Assembly (NCBI GenBank): GCA_030833185.1
Contig: JAURHQ010000006.1
Span: 1-53,515 of the forward strand
DNA length: 53,515 nt
Reading direction: 5' to 3'
Origin: Gammaproteobacteria bacterium
GTDB lineage: Bacteria > Pseudomonadota > Gammaproteobacteria > Ga0077536
A program made the position numbers and the translations under genes. Under the pieces are notes generated by a model. That model was given only the letters and a program-made list of their open reading frames with translations. It ran no database searches and was not told where the DNA came from. Within the stretch, counting starts at the first letter, position 1. The number at the start of each line of letters is the position of its first letter. Positions 40,489 through 49,881 of this stretch are shown here, piece after piece.

Positions 40489-41682
40489 ATGCCCAAGAGC
40501 ATTGAAATGCATAGAAAAATTCTCTTTTCTATGGTCCTGATTCTCAGCAGTCGCCTGCTCTGGGCCGCTGAAGTTCAGTTGAACCCCACGCATCCCCAAG
40601 CCTACACAGTGGTGAAGGGCGATACGCTGTGGGACATCGCCGGACGATTTCTGGCCCATCCCTGGCAGTGGCCCGAGGTCTGGCAGGTAAACCCTCAGAT
40701 TCGAAACCCCAATCTGATTTACCCGGGCGATGAAATCACCCTGAGTGAAAAGGACGGCAAGCCGGTGCTGTCGCTGGTGCGTCGCGGGGATCGTCATTTC
40801 AAACTCACGCCGTCCGTGCGCGAAAGCGTGCGGCAAGACCCCATTCCGGTCATTCCGCTGGACGCCATCAGTCAATTTCTTAGCCGTCCGCTGGTGCTCA
40901 GCAAGGAAGCGCTCGATAGGGCGCCCTATGTGGTCGGCGCGCTCGACGGTCATCTGGCAGTTGGCGGTGAGAACCGCGTCTATATTCGGGGCTTGACCGA
41001 GGAGTACGGCACGCGGCTCAGCATTTTCCGCAGAGGCAAGGCCTATGTGGACCCGGCGACCGGCATCAATCTGGGCTACGAGGCGCTCCATATCGGTGAC
41101 ATGGAACTGACCGAACGGGGCGAGACTAGCGCCGGACACGTGCTGTGGAGTAATCGGGAAATTCTCAAAGGCGATCGGCTCATGCCGCAGGAGGATCAGG
41201 AATATCCGGCGTTCCTGCCCAAGGCGCCCTCCAAGGCGATCAACGGCCTGATTATCTCCGTCGTCGACGGGGTGAGCCAGATTGGTCAATACAAGGTCGT
41301 GGTAGTGAACAAGGGCAAGGCGGATGGACTGGCCATTGGCGACGTGCTGGCCATTTACCAGCGTGGCGCCCAAATTGCTGACCCCATCGGGAGCGAAATG
41401 GCCGTTTACCGCCACCGCGATGAGATGCGAGCAGCAAGCGCCCAAAATCCATCCGCCGTGGGCCGCTTTTTCGACCGGATCGCAGATGGCGTGCGGGATG
41501 CCAAACTGGCCACCGATGCTGCCTTGGGCGAACCGATAGGCGGAGTGCCGGACAAGGTTCTTCTGCCCGACGAGCGTGCCGGGGAAATGATGATCTTCCG
41601 CACATTTGAGAACCTGAGTTTTGGGCTGGTGATGAGGACCCAGCGGCCGGTGCACGTTGAGGATCAGATCCGCAACCCTTGA
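40489..41682 (+). CDS. LysM-domain peptidoglycan-binding exported protein
   Basis: A 397-residue exported protein. A signal peptide (about 1-27) precedes one LysM domain (about 38-87: YTVVKGDTLWDIAGRFLAHPWQWPEVWQVNP... and LIYPGDEITL). The rest is an uncharacterised conserved region that contains VVVNKGKADGLAIGDVLAIYQRG near 280-303. Proteins of this type sit between def/fmt and dprA in many Gammaproteobacteria, with unknown function. ATG 40489 is used; ATG 40507 (MHRKILF) is also plausible. It diverges from the def region across 139 bp. Confidence 0.9.
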   Translation: MPKSIEMHRKILFSMVLILSSRLLWAAEVQLNPTHPQAYTVVKGDTLWDIAGRFLAHPWQWPEVWQVNPQIRNPNLIYPGDEITLSEKDGKPVLSLVRRGDRHFKLTPSVRESVRQDPIPVIPLDAISQFLSRPLVLSKEALDRAPYVVGALDGHLAVGGENRVYIRGLTEEYGTRLSIFRRGKAYVDPATGINLGYEALHIGDMELTERGETSAGHVLWSNREILKGDRLMPQEDQEYPAFLPKAPSKAINGLIISVVDGVSQIGQYKVVVVNKGKADGLAIGDVLAIYQRGAQIADPIGSEMAVYRHRDEMRAASAQNPSAVGRFFDRIADGVRDAKLATDAALGEPIGGVPDKVLLPDERAGEMMIFRTFENLSFGLVMRTQRPVHVEDQIRNP

Positions 41683-41728
41683 ACCCCACTTGATCCCGGG
41701 GTGGTCGCCCCGGTTATGCTCCTCGCCG

Positions 41729-42847
41729 ATGGACAAAGGACTGGACATCGACGAACTCGCCCTGGTCGGCGTGGCGCACGCCGCGCTCAACGACCGGCCT
41801 GTCGTGCTCGGCGGGTTTATTCAAGATTTCCTTCGCGAACGCGCTGAATTACCCGAGTTGACGGTCGCTCGCCGTCGGCTAGAGCGACTGCTACGCCAAC
41901 AGGACCTGCGCGCGGATTGGCAGGTTGCTGACACCGTGGGCGAGTGGCTGTTAAACCCGCGGAATGCCCTGCTTGTTTGCGGTGAAGCGTCTTATCCGAA
42001 ACTGCTGGCGGCAATTCCCAAGCCGCCGCCCGTGCTGATGGTTTGTGGCGATGCGAGGCAGCTTGTTTTGCCGCAAGTTGCGGTCGTCGGCAGTCGGCGC
42101 GCTACCCAGGCCGGTCGGGAGATCGCCTACGAGCTTGCCCGGGACCTCACCGGCCAGGGGCTGGCGATTACCAGTGGTCTGGCCAGCGGGATCGATGCGG
42201 CGGCCCATCGGGGGGCCTTGGATGGCGCCGGCGTGACCATCGCGGTGTTTGGTTGCGGGCTTACTCATATTTATCCGCCCACGCATCGCGCGCTGGCGGC
42301 GGAAATCAGCGACACGGGTACGCTGGTGTCCGAATTTCCGCTCGCAGCGCGGCCAAGCCGTTATTCCTTTCCGCGCCGAAACCGGGTCATCAGCGGCCTT
42401 GCGCTGGGCAGTCTGGTCGTTGAGGCCGCGCTGACCAGCGGGTCATTGATCACGGCAATGCAGGCGCTGGAACAAGGGCGTGAAGTTTTTGCTGTTCCGG
42501 GACCCATCCGTAGCGCACTCAGTCAGGGCTGCCACGCCCTGATCAAACAGGGCGCCGTGCTCACCGAAACCGCGGCCGACATCCTGCGGGAACTCTCGGG
42601 CTTTCAAGGCATGCTCTCACCCAGCCCCCAAGCTGTGCACGAGACCCCGCCAACCGTGTCAGACCCGCGGGAGCAACGTGTGCTTGAGGCCTGCGACTTT
42701 GAAGCCTGTCACTTCGACCGACTCCTCGATCGCACCGGATTGACGGCTCCGGAGCTTTCATCCATCCTCACGGCCCTCGACATGAAGGGGTTAGTGCGGT
42801 CCGAATACGGCGGCACGTTTGTCCGGATTGCTAAATCCCGCGCTTAA
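41729..42847 (+). CDS. dprA: DNA-processing protein DprA
   Basis: Loads RecA on incoming single-stranded DNA during natural transformation. The 372-residue product has the Rossmann-like core (about 110-310) with VGSRRATQAGREIAYELARDL, SGLASGIDAAAHRGAL, VFGCGL, FPRRNRVISGL, EAALTSGSLITA and FAVPGPI. A C-terminal winged helix follows (about 320-370). The N-terminal 100 residues differ from the usual SAM-like start and look poorly conserved. ATG 41729 is the first good start after the LysM gene. An 18-bp hairpin (41696-41713) lies just upstream. Confidence 0.93.
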   Translation: MDKGLDIDELALVGVAHAALNDRPVVLGGFIQDFLRERAELPELTVARRRLERLLRQQDLRADWQVADTVGEWLLNPRNALLVCGEASYPKLLAAIPKPPPVLMVCGDARQLVLPQVAVVGSRRATQAGREIAYELARDLTGQGLAITSGLASGIDAAAHRGALDGAGVTIAVFGCGLTHIYPPTHRALAAEISDTGTLVSEFPLAARPSRYSFPRRNRVISGLALGSLVVEAALTSGSLITAMQALEQGREVFAVPGPIRSALSQGCHALIKQGAVLTETAADILRELSGFQGMLSPSPQAVHETPPTVSDPREQRVLEACDFEACHFDRLLDRTGLTAPELSSILTALDMKGLVRSEYGGTFVRIAKSRA

Positions 42848-42942
42848 TTCAATGCTCATCCAGTGAGGCGGATCCCTCCGCCACCTTTCGCGAACGTCGC
42901 GCCCAGCCCGATCGCCCCCGCTGGCGAGCCCCGAGGCCTAGC

Positions 42943-43419
42943 ATGCAGCACACGGTGATTGACGTCCTCATCTATATTTTCGAGCACTATGCCGAGGACG
43001 ATTCCGAGGTACTGGACGACCACGATCGGTTGAAAGTCCTGCTGCGCGAAGCCGGCTTCGAGCCTGCAACCGTCAGGCGAGCGCTCGATTGGCTGGATGA
43101 GCTGGCGGCCAACGCGCCGGATCTGGATGCGGCTACTGATAGCGGCTCCGCCATGCGCTGCTACACGCCGGAAGAACAGTTCAGGCTTGACGCAACCTGC
43201 CGCGGCTTCCTGCACTATCTGGAAACCAACGGCGTGCTGGAGTTCGCCAGTCGCGAACTCATCATCGATCGCGTGATGGCGCTGGATGTGAAAAGTATTG
43301 ATGTCGAACAACTCAAATGGGTGGTGCTGATGGTGTTGTTCAATCTGCCCGGCTATGAAAATGCGTATTTCTCGATGGAAGACATCGTCAATGAAGGCGC
43401 CCACGGCGTTTACCACTAA
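42943..43419 (+). CDS. smg: Smg family protein (DUF494)
   Basis: A 158-residue protein of the DUF494/Smg family, found between dprA and topA in many Proteobacteria. The start MQHTVIDVLIYIFEHY and the LDDHDRLKVLLREAGFEPATVRRALDWLDEL block are diagnostic. The middle EEQFRLDATCRGFLHYLE and the acidic end WVVLMVLFNLPGYENAYFSMED complete the pattern. The biochemical function is not established. It is 95 bp after dprA and 57 bp before topA. Confidence 0.92.
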   Translation: MQHTVIDVLIYIFEHYAEDDSEVLDDHDRLKVLLREAGFEPATVRRALDWLDELAANAPDLDAATDSGSAMRCYTPEEQFRLDATCRGFLHYLETNGVLEFASRELIIDRVMALDVKSIDVEQLKWVVLMVLFNLPGYENAYFSMEDIVNEGAHGVYH

Positions 43420-43476
43420 GCCGTCCCCGACCCGCCCGAAAACCATTTGCGCGCCGCGACTTCGCTAGAGAAACCC

Positions 43477-46017
43477 ATGTCACACAATTTGGTCATCGTC
43501 GAATCGCCCGCCAAGGCGTCCACGATCAAGAAATATCTGGGCCCGGACTTCGACGTCCTCGCGTCCTACGGTCACGTTCGTGACCTGCAACCCAAGGAAG
43601 GGGCGGTCGATCCGGAACATCGCTTTGCGATGAGCTATGAGGTGATCGAGAAAAACGCCAAGTACGTTGACGCCATCACGCGCTCGGCCAAAAAAGCCGA
43701 CGCGCTTTATCTTGCAACCGACCTTGACCGCGAAGGGGAAGCCATCTCCTGGCACATCCTCGAATTGTTGAAGCAGCGCAAAGCGCTCGACGGCAAGAAA
43801 GTGTGCCGCGTGGTGTTCCACGAAATCACGCCACGGGCGATTCAGGAAGCGGTCGCCAATCCGCGCGAAATCTCGATGCCGATGGTCAATGCCCAGCAAG
43901 CGCGCCGGGCACTCGATTATCTGGTGGGCTTCAACCTCTCGCCCCTCCTGTGGAAAAAAATCAGGCGCGGCCTGTCGGCGGGGCGGGTGCAAAGTCCGGC
44001 GCTGCGCCTGATTTGCGAGCGTGAAGCCGAAATAGAAAAGTTCGTCCCGCGGGAATACTGGTCGGTCGAAGCTGACATGAACGCCGCGGCTGGCCCTTTC
44101 ACTGCACGCTTGTCTGAGTTGGGCGGGGAAAAAGTTCGCCAGTTCACGGTCACGAGTGCGACTCAGGCGGAAGAGGTAAAAGCCAGAATCATGGAAAGCT
44201 CCAACGGGAGCTTCACCGTGGTGTCGATTGAGCGCAAGCAGCGCAAACGCCACCCGGCACCGCCGTTCATCACCTCGACGCTGCAACAGGAGGCCGTGCG
44301 CAAACTGGGCTTTACCGCGCAACGGGCGATGCGGGTCGCGCAGCAGCTCTATGAGGGCATCGATACCGGGAATGGTGCCGAGGGACTCATTACTTATATG
44401 CGTACGGACTCGCTCAATCTGGCGAGCGAGGCGGTGGCTGAACTGCGCGACTTCATCGCGCGGGAGTACGGCGGCAATGCGCTGCCCGACAAGCCGCATG
44501 TATACAAAACCAAGTCCAAAAACGCCCAGGAAGCGCACGAGGCCATACGGCCGACCTCGGCGTTGCGGACACCGGCGGCGATCCGGCAACGCCTGACGCC
44601 GGAACAGTTCAAACTCTACGAACTCATCTGGAAACGAACTGTCGCCTGCCAGATGAATCCGGCGCTGATCGACAGCGTCGGCGTCGACCTGAAGTCGACC
44701 GGCGATGCGGTCTTCCGGGCGACTGGCATGACGATCGCCGAGCCCGGCTTTCTCAGCGTTTACGCCGAAGGACAGGACGAGGAGACCGCCGAAGAGGGCG
44801 CGCTGCCCCCGCTGGTCGAGGGCGAGAAAGTGCAGTTGGGAGACGTGCGCATCGACCAACACTTTACGGAGCCACCGCCGCGGTATTCCGAAGCCAGCCT
44901 CGTGAAAACCCTTGAGGAATACGGGATCGGCCGTCCGTCGACCTACGCCTCGATTATCTCGACGCTGATGCAACGCGCCTACGTCGAACTCGACCGCAAG
45001 CGTTTTCGGCCGACCGACATCGGCCGGATCGTGAGTAACTTCCTGAGCAATCACTTCAGCAACTACGTCGACTACGACTTCACCGCCAGACTTGAAGATG
45101 ATCTGGACGCGGTATCCCGCGGTGAGCGCGACTGGATTCCCTTGCTAGAGGAGTTCTGGCAACCGTTCCAGGGCACTCTGAAGGACAAGGAGGCCAGCGT
45201 GTCGCGCAAGGAGGCCACGCAGGCCCGTGCGCTCGGCATGGACCCGGTTTCCGGTCTGCCCGTATCCGCCCGGATGGGACGGTATGGCGCCTATATCGCT
45301 ATCGGCGATCCCGAGGCTGAGGAAAAGCCAAAGTTCTATGGGCTTCGACAGGGGCAGCGGATCGACACGATCACCCTGGAAGAGGCCCTCGCCCTGACCA
45401 AACTGCCGCGGCAGATCGGGGCCACTCTGGAAGGCCAGGCCATTTCTGCCAACATCGGCCGCTTCGGGCCTTACATCAGGTATGGCGACAAATACGTCTC
45501 CCTGAAGGCTGAAGACGACCCTTACACCCTGCAGATCGAACGCGCGCTGGAGCTGATCGAAGCCAAAAAGCAGGCCGATGCTGCCCGCTTGATCCGCGAT
45601 TTCACCGAGGTCGGCATTCGAATCTTGAATGGCCGTTTCGGGCCATACGTGACTGATGGCGCCAAAAATGCGCGCATTCCGAAAGAAACCGACCCGCTCA
45701 GTCTGTCGCTTGAGGACTGCCAACAACTGCTGTTGACCGCGAAGCCTGCATTTGGTCGCGGGCGCGCGGCAGCGGCCAAAGCCAAGGCGCCAAGCAAGCC
45801 GGTAAGCGAAGCCGCTGGCAAGACGGGTGCGACCGGCGCCGGTGGCAAGCGGGCCGCAGCCAAGCCCGCCGCGACCAAGAAAACAACAAAGAAGAAAGCC
45901 ACCGCCAAAGCGGCAGGGAAGGTAGCCAAGTCGGGCAAAAAGGGGACCGCCAAGCCGCGGACCGCAATTGCCCGTGCTCCGCGTGCGGCCAAAAAAGCCA
46001 CATCGGGGATGGAGTAA
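43477..46017 (+). CDS. topA: DNA topoisomerase I (type IA)
   Basis: Relaxes negative supercoils. The 846-residue product has the Toprim start NLVIVESPAKASTIKKYLG and the ATDLDREGEAISWH acidic motif. The active-site Tyr307 lies in GLITYMRTDS, and NAQEAHEAIRPT and the GIGRPSTYASII region are present. The C-terminal part has two or three toprim-associated repeats of the form GRFGPYI/V without the paired cysteines of zinc ribbons. A tail of about 90 residues follows that is mostly Lys, Ala, Thr and Pro, likely a DNA-binding extension. The ATG at 43477 begins the conserved N-terminus. It ends 79 bp before tRNA-Tyr. Confidence 0.97.
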   Translation: MSHNLVIVESPAKASTIKKYLGPDFDVLASYGHVRDLQPKEGAVDPEHRFAMSYEVIEKNAKYVDAITRSAKKADALYLATDLDREGEAISWHILELLKQRKALDGKKVCRVVFHEITPRAIQEAVANPREISMPMVNAQQARRALDYLVGFNLSPLLWKKIRRGLSAGRVQSPALRLICEREAEIEKFVPREYWSVEADMNAAAGPFTARLSELGGEKVRQFTVTSATQAEEVKARIMESSNGSFTVVSIERKQRKRHPAPPFITSTLQQEAVRKLGFTAQRAMRVAQQLYEGIDTGNGAEGLITYMRTDSLNLASEAVAELRDFIAREYGGNALPDKPHVYKTKSKNAQEAHEAIRPTSALRTPAAIRQRLTPEQFKLYELIWKRTVACQMNPALIDSVGVDLKSTGDAVFRATGMTIAEPGFLSVYAEGQDEETAEEGALPPLVEGEKVQLGDVRIDQHFTEPPPRYSEASLVKTLEEYGIGRPSTYASIISTLMQRAYVELDRKRFRPTDIGRIVSNFLSNHFSNYVDYDFTARLEDDLDAVSRGERDWIPLLEEFWQPFQGTLKDKEASVSRKEATQARALGMDPVSGLPVSARMGRYGAYIAIGDPEAEEKPKFYGLRQGQRIDTITLEEALALTKLPRQIGATLEGQAISANIGRFGPYIRYGDKYVSLKAEDDPYTLQIERALELIEAKKQADAARLIRDFTEVGIRILNGRFGPYVTDGAKNARIPKETDPLSLSLEDCQQLLLTAKPAFGRGRAAAAKAKAPSKPVSEAAGKTGATGAGGKRAAAKPAATKKTTKKKATAKAAGKVAKSGKKGTAKPRTAIARAPRAAKKATSGME

Positions 46018-46051
46018 CGCGTCGGCACCGGCAACGAGGGCAAATTTGTGG

Positions 46052-46080
46052 TTGACACAAGGGGACTGAGTTAAGACAAT
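46052..46080 (+). promoter_or_regulatory. Sigma-70 promoter of the tRNA cluster
   Basis: A perfect -35 TTGACA (46052-46057), a 17-bp spacer, and a -10 GACAAT (46075-46080, four of six consensus bases) lie between the topA stop and the first tRNA. Transcription would start about 46087, ten bases before tRNA-Tyr. The arrangement is that of a strong constitutive tRNA promoter. Confidence 0.75.
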
Positions 46081-46096
46081 TTCTGGCTACCGTTTT

Positions 46097-46181
46097 GGAG
46101 GGGTACCCAAGCGGTCAACGGGAGCAGACTGTAAATCTGCCGGCTCTGCCTTCGTAGGTTCGAATCCTACCCCCTCCACCA
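46097..46181 (+). tRNA. tRNA-Tyr (GTA)
   Basis: An 85-nt type II tRNA. The acceptor stem GGAGGGG pairs fully with CCCCTCC, the anticodon GTA is at 46131-46133, and a long variable arm lies between anticodon and T arms. The T loop is GGTTCGAATCC, and CCA is encoded at 46179-46181. It is the first of three tRNAs in one likely transcript. Confidence 0.97.
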
Positions 46182-46226
46182 AAACTGTCTTGGCACGCGG
46201 ACGATGAAGAGCGCGGAACTGGATGC

Positions 46227-46300
46227 GCGGGTGTAGTTCAATGGTAGAACTTCAGCCTTCCAAGCTGACTGCGTGGGTTCGATTCCCATCACCCGCTCCA
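46227..46300 (+). tRNA. tRNA-Gly (TCC)
   Basis: A 74-nt tRNA with acceptor GCGGGTG/CACCCGC, D arm GTTC...GAAC, and anticodon loop CTTCCAA with TCC at 46259-46261. The T arm is GGGTTCGATTCCC, the discriminator is T, and CCA is encoded. The Tyr-Gly order with spacing of 45 bp matches the tyr-gly-thr-tuf tRNA cluster known in Gammaproteobacteria. Confidence 0.97.
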
Positions 46301-46339
46301 ACAGTCGGCCGGCAATCAGGAAACGGCTGAAGAATTTAA

Positions 46340-46366
46340 GGGGTGCTCGCGCTAGCGCGATTCCCC
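46340..46366. other. Spacer hairpin between tRNA-Gly and the third tRNA
   Basis: The spacer contains a 14-bp perfect palindrome, TCGCGCTAGCGCGA (46347-46360), flanked by GGGG (46340-46343) and CCCC (46363-46366), which extend the stem with a small internal loop. No T-run follows. It may guide processing of the tRNA precursor. Confidence 0.5.
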
Positions 46367-46391
46367 GGACTGACGGTTCGACGGGTTTTAT

Positions 46392-46463
<72 letters not shown>

Positions 46464-46467
<4 letters not shown>

Positions 46468-46490
46468 TTTTTACAATGGCAGGTGCTTTT
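46464..46490 (+). terminator. Possible weak terminator after the tRNA cluster
   Basis: A 6-bp inverted repeat (GCCATT at 46464-46469, AATGGC at 46475-46480) overlaps the tRNA 3' end and is followed after six bases by TTTT. The stem is short and A+T-rich at its top and the T-run is displaced. It lies just before the convergent channel gene stop at 46494. Confidence 0.35.
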
Positions 46491-46493
46491 CCC

Positions 46494-49400
46494 TCACGCC
46501 GCTCCCGGCGTGCCTCCCGTAGCCGGCATCGTCCGAAGGTGCACATCCCGCTGCGGGAACGGAATTTCGATGCCCTCAGCCGCAAAGACCTCGTAAATCC
46601 GCCGGTTCAACTCGTGCCGCAGGTCGAGTCTGTGCGGCATCTCGCGCGCATACACCTGTAGTTCGATCAGAAGCGCGCTATCCCCAAAGCTTTGGAAGAC
46701 CGCCCCGGGCGCAGGTTCGCGCAGCACCTTCTCGTGCGCGTTCGCGATGCCAAGCAGAAGTCCCAGCGCCTTTTCGACGTTGGTGCCGTAGGCAATGCCA
46801 ACCGGAATGACCAACCGCGTCACCGAATCGGTCAGCGTCCAGTTCACGAAACGCTCCGTGATGAAATTACGGTTGGGCACGATGATTTCGCGATTATCGG
46901 CATCCGCAATCGTGGTCGCGCGGATCTGAATCCGCGCGACCCGCCCGGACAAATCACCAATCGTCACGAAGTCGCCCACCCGAATCGGTCGCTCAAACAG
47001 CAGAATGAGCCCGGAAATAAAATTGGCGAAAATTTCCTGCAAGCCAAAACCCAGACCAACCCCCAATGCCGCAACCAGCCACTGAACCTGCGACCAGCGC
47101 AATCCGAGCGTGCTGAGCGTGAGGCTGAAGCCCACGGCGGCGATGATGTAGCGCACCAGCATGTTGACTGCATAGCGGCTACCGCGATGCATCGGAAAGC
47201 GTCGTAGGACGGCGATCTCGAGGAGGCTCGGCATGTTGCGCGCAGCCAGCACGCTTACGGTTGCAATCAGCCCCGCGAGTACCGCGCTGGCCAGCGTGAT
47301 CGGCGCCCCGTGCAGAATACCGGTGCCATCCTTCACCTGAACTTCCCACAGCGTGACCTGCTCCAGCGCACCCAATGCGGGCAGCACTTCCCGCCAGATG
47401 CCGAACAGACCCACCGCGGCTGACCATCCCACGAGATTGCGAAAAATCAGGCGCGACTGGGCGCTCATGGTCGCCAGGTCGGGCGTGTAGGTCGGGCTTC
47501 TTCGCCCTGCCTCCTGCGTCTCCGCACTGCCGTGGGCGTCGGCGTCGAGTTCCGGGCTCATCGTGCTTTGCGCGAGCGTTAGCCAGCGCAAGGCCAACTG
47601 GTAAGTAACAACCGCCGCGAGCACGAGCACCGCCGTCTGCAGCCCGTAGGCACTGAGTGCCAGTGCGGCGTACTGGTAGCCGAGCACGCTTAACACGCAG
47701 AGCAGAACAGGGGTGGCCCAGGCGGCTACCGCACAGGCTCGCCACCACGAGGACAGGACAAACGCGCGCGGTCCGGTCGACAGGGTTTGCTGCAAAACGC
47801 CCTGCCGACGTAAAGCCCAAATGAGAAAGCCCGCGAAAGCTGCCATCGCGAGGATGAAGGCGAGTCGCCGCAGGCTGGCGTAAAAGACCGGGTTACCGCT
47901 CCACTCGAAATTGCTGGCGATGGCATACGCCGGCACAAATACCCACATGAGCTGGACCCAGCGCCTGCGCACTGCCCGCACGGCAACGGCCGGCCAGCCG
48001 AAATGAGCGACGGTCACCCCGTCCGGCGCCAGCATCTCCGACACCGTGCGCATCCCCCACATTAGCCACGCCATGCTGGCCACCACCTGCCCGACCGCAA
48101 CCGAAAACTCTGCGCTGGTAAATGCGCTCAGCAACAACCGCGAAACGGCGAGCAACAGCAGCGGCGCGGGCAGCGCCAGCGCGCCGGCCATCAGCAGGGA
48201 AAAAATGGCATTCCGCAGTCGATCGCTGGCCGGCGCGCTGGCCTGCGCTGCGAGCGCCGCGCGGCGCTGGCGCAAACCCCGACGAGCGCGGTAGGCGAAC
48301 ACGGCACATAAGCCAAGCGCGAGCACCGGCAACCCGCCGAGCCGCGCCCCCTGATACAGGTCGGTGGCCAGCTGCTGCCAGATTGCAGCGCGCGCGGACC
48401 ATTCAACTGCCGCCAGGAGTTCCCGGAAAAATTGCGGGGACACCGGCGCGGCGTTCGGCAACCACAGCAGGCGCTCATCGAGGAAGGTCCGGAAGTCCCC
48501 GACGACGCCCACGTATTGCTGCAATTCAAAATCTGCCGCGTCCAGCGCGCGCCGTGCACTGGTCTGGGTTTCATCGAGCCGCTCGAGCAACTCGATTTGA
48601 TCTTTCAACAAGCCGGCGGCGCGGCTCGCTGACGCGGCGTCGAGTGCCGCTTCATCGCCCGGTCGCGCCGTCGGCGCCAAGGCTTCACGAGCGGCCAGCA
48701 GTTGCTCGTCAATTTCAATGCGTTGAAGACCGACTAGCGCGAGCTTTTCAGCGCTCTGGTGGGCGGCTCGCTCCAGGGCGCGGGCCTCGGGCAGTTCACG
48801 CCGCTGATCGACCAGCAAGCGACCCAGATTGGCCGAACTGCCCGCAAGTTGAACCCGCTGCCTGGCGCGGTCGAAGGCCATGCCCAGCTCGCGTCGGGCC
48901 CGGCTATAGCGCGTCCGCATGTCGACGGCACGGGCCTGCTCATCAAGCATGTCCGACAGCAACTTGCCAAACCGGACATTGTCAGCGGCCAACCGCCGGA
49001 TGGTCGGCGGCGCCTGGGTCGCCTCCTCCAGCGCGCGGCCGGCGTCCTCCTGAATTCGCTTCAGTTCTGCCGTGCGCAGTTCAAGCAAACGGGTCTCGAA
49101 AAAACTGACGTTGCCCGCCACGCTCGACAGTCGGGCGTCGGTGGTCCTGCGCTCGAGTTCATTTATTTCGACACTGACGCCGTGGCTCATCTGCTCGGCA
49201 TTCAAGGCATCCAGTTCGGCCTGACGCGCGGCAAATTCGGCTTCGAGGCTGGCCCGTCTCGCCTTCAGAATCTCCGAGGTTTCCACGCCCTGAACTTCAC
49301 CGAGTTCCAGTTCGATGGCCGCAATCCGGCCCGCGGCCTCCGATTTGAGCTGGGAGATTTCGGCCGGCCGCGCGGCCAGCGAGCGTGCCCGCTGGTCGAT

Positions 49401-49805
49401 GGCATTCAGCCTTGTCTCCAGCGCCGAGCGCTCGTTGAGCGCGGTTTCCATCGCACGCTGGAGTTCGACTGCCGACATCGCCAGACGCTCGGCTTCCGGA
49501 TGGGCCGCGCCCGCCGCACGGGTCACGCGAGCAAGTTCATTCTGCAGACGGCGCAAAATGCCCGGTGCAGTGTCGAGGATTTGCGCGCTGCGCGCGGCAT
49601 CGGCGCGATGCGCAGCGGCGGTTTCGAGCGATGATTTAGCCTGCTGCCACAGGCTTAAGCCCGAATCGCGGGCGGGACTGCCGGCCGGCCGCTTTTCAAT
49701 TTCCTCCAGATTGGCCGTCACTTCTGCCAGACTGGGCTCGGCCAGCGCGTATCGGGCCAGCACCGAGCACATCAATAAAACGAAAATTCGCGCAGAAGAT
49801 CTCAT
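46494..49805 (-). CDS. MscK-like mechanosensitive channel
   Basis: A very large mechanosensitive channel of 1103 residues. A signal peptide (1-22) precedes a periplasmic coiled-coil region of about 450 residues rich in Ala, Arg and Glu. About eight transmembrane helices span roughly 480-880, and the C-terminus is an MscS domain with pore helix ALGVGLGFGLQEIFANFISG, the beta domain with GRVARIQIRATTIADADNREIIVPN, and the closing alpha/beta domain. This is the MscK/KefA plan, which opens under hypo-osmotic stress. ATG 49805 is chosen at the signal peptide; the longer frame upstream overlaps another gene. It converges on the tRNA cluster. Confidence 0.92.
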   Translation of the reverse strand: MRSSARIFVLLMCSVLARYALAEPSLAEVTANLEEIEKRPAGSPARDSGLSLWQQAKSSLETAAAHRADAARSAQILDTAPGILRRLQNELARVTRAAGAAHPEAERLAMSAVELQRAMETALNERSALETRLNAIDQRARSLAARPAEISQLKSEAAGRIAAIELELGEVQGVETSEILKARRASLEAEFAARQAELDALNAEQMSHGVSVEINELERRTTDARLSSVAGNVSFFETRLLELRTAELKRIQEDAGRALEEATQAPPTIRRLAADNVRFGKLLSDMLDEQARAVDMRTRYSRARRELGMAFDRARQRVQLAGSSANLGRLLVDQRRELPEARALERAAHQSAEKLALVGLQRIEIDEQLLAAREALAPTARPGDEAALDAASASRAAGLLKDQIELLERLDETQTSARRALDAADFELQQYVGVVGDFRTFLDERLLWLPNAAPVSPQFFRELLAAVEWSARAAIWQQLATDLYQGARLGGLPVLALGLCAVFAYRARRGLRQRRAALAAQASAPASDRLRNAIFSLLMAGALALPAPLLLLAVSRLLLSAFTSAEFSVAVGQVVASMAWLMWGMRTVSEMLAPDGVTVAHFGWPAVAVRAVRRRWVQLMWVFVPAYAIASNFEWSGNPVFYASLRRLAFILAMAAFAGFLIWALRRQGVLQQTLSTGPRAFVLSSWWRACAVAAWATPVLLCVLSVLGYQYAALALSAYGLQTAVLVLAAVVTYQLALRWLTLAQSTMSPELDADAHGSAETQEAGRRSPTYTPDLATMSAQSRLIFRNLVGWSAAVGLFGIWREVLPALGALEQVTLWEVQVKDGTGILHGAPITLASAVLAGLIATVSVLAARNMPSLLEIAVLRRFPMHRGSRYAVNMLVRYIIAAVGFSLTLSTLGLRWSQVQWLVAALGVGLGFGLQEIFANFISGLILLFERPIRVGDFVTIGDLSGRVARIQIRATTIADADNREIIVPNRNFITERFVNWTLTDSVTRLVIPVGIAYGTNVEKALGLLLGIANAHEKVLREPAPGAVFQSFGDSALLIELQVYAREMPHRLDLRHELNRRIYEVFAAEGIEIPFPQRDVHLRTMPATGGTPGAA

Positions 49806-49881
49806 GTGGACAGCGCCGCACTCCAGAACAGACGTCGGGGAGTCTAGCAGCCAAGTCGAGCCGTCAGTGGCGCCGGCCGGG

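Noticed and set aside
41696-41713. CCGGGG/CCCCGG hairpin between the LysM gene and dprA as a terminator.
   Set aside because: The 6-bp stem is followed by TTATGC with no T-run and dprA starts 16 bp later; attenuation cannot be judged from sequence.
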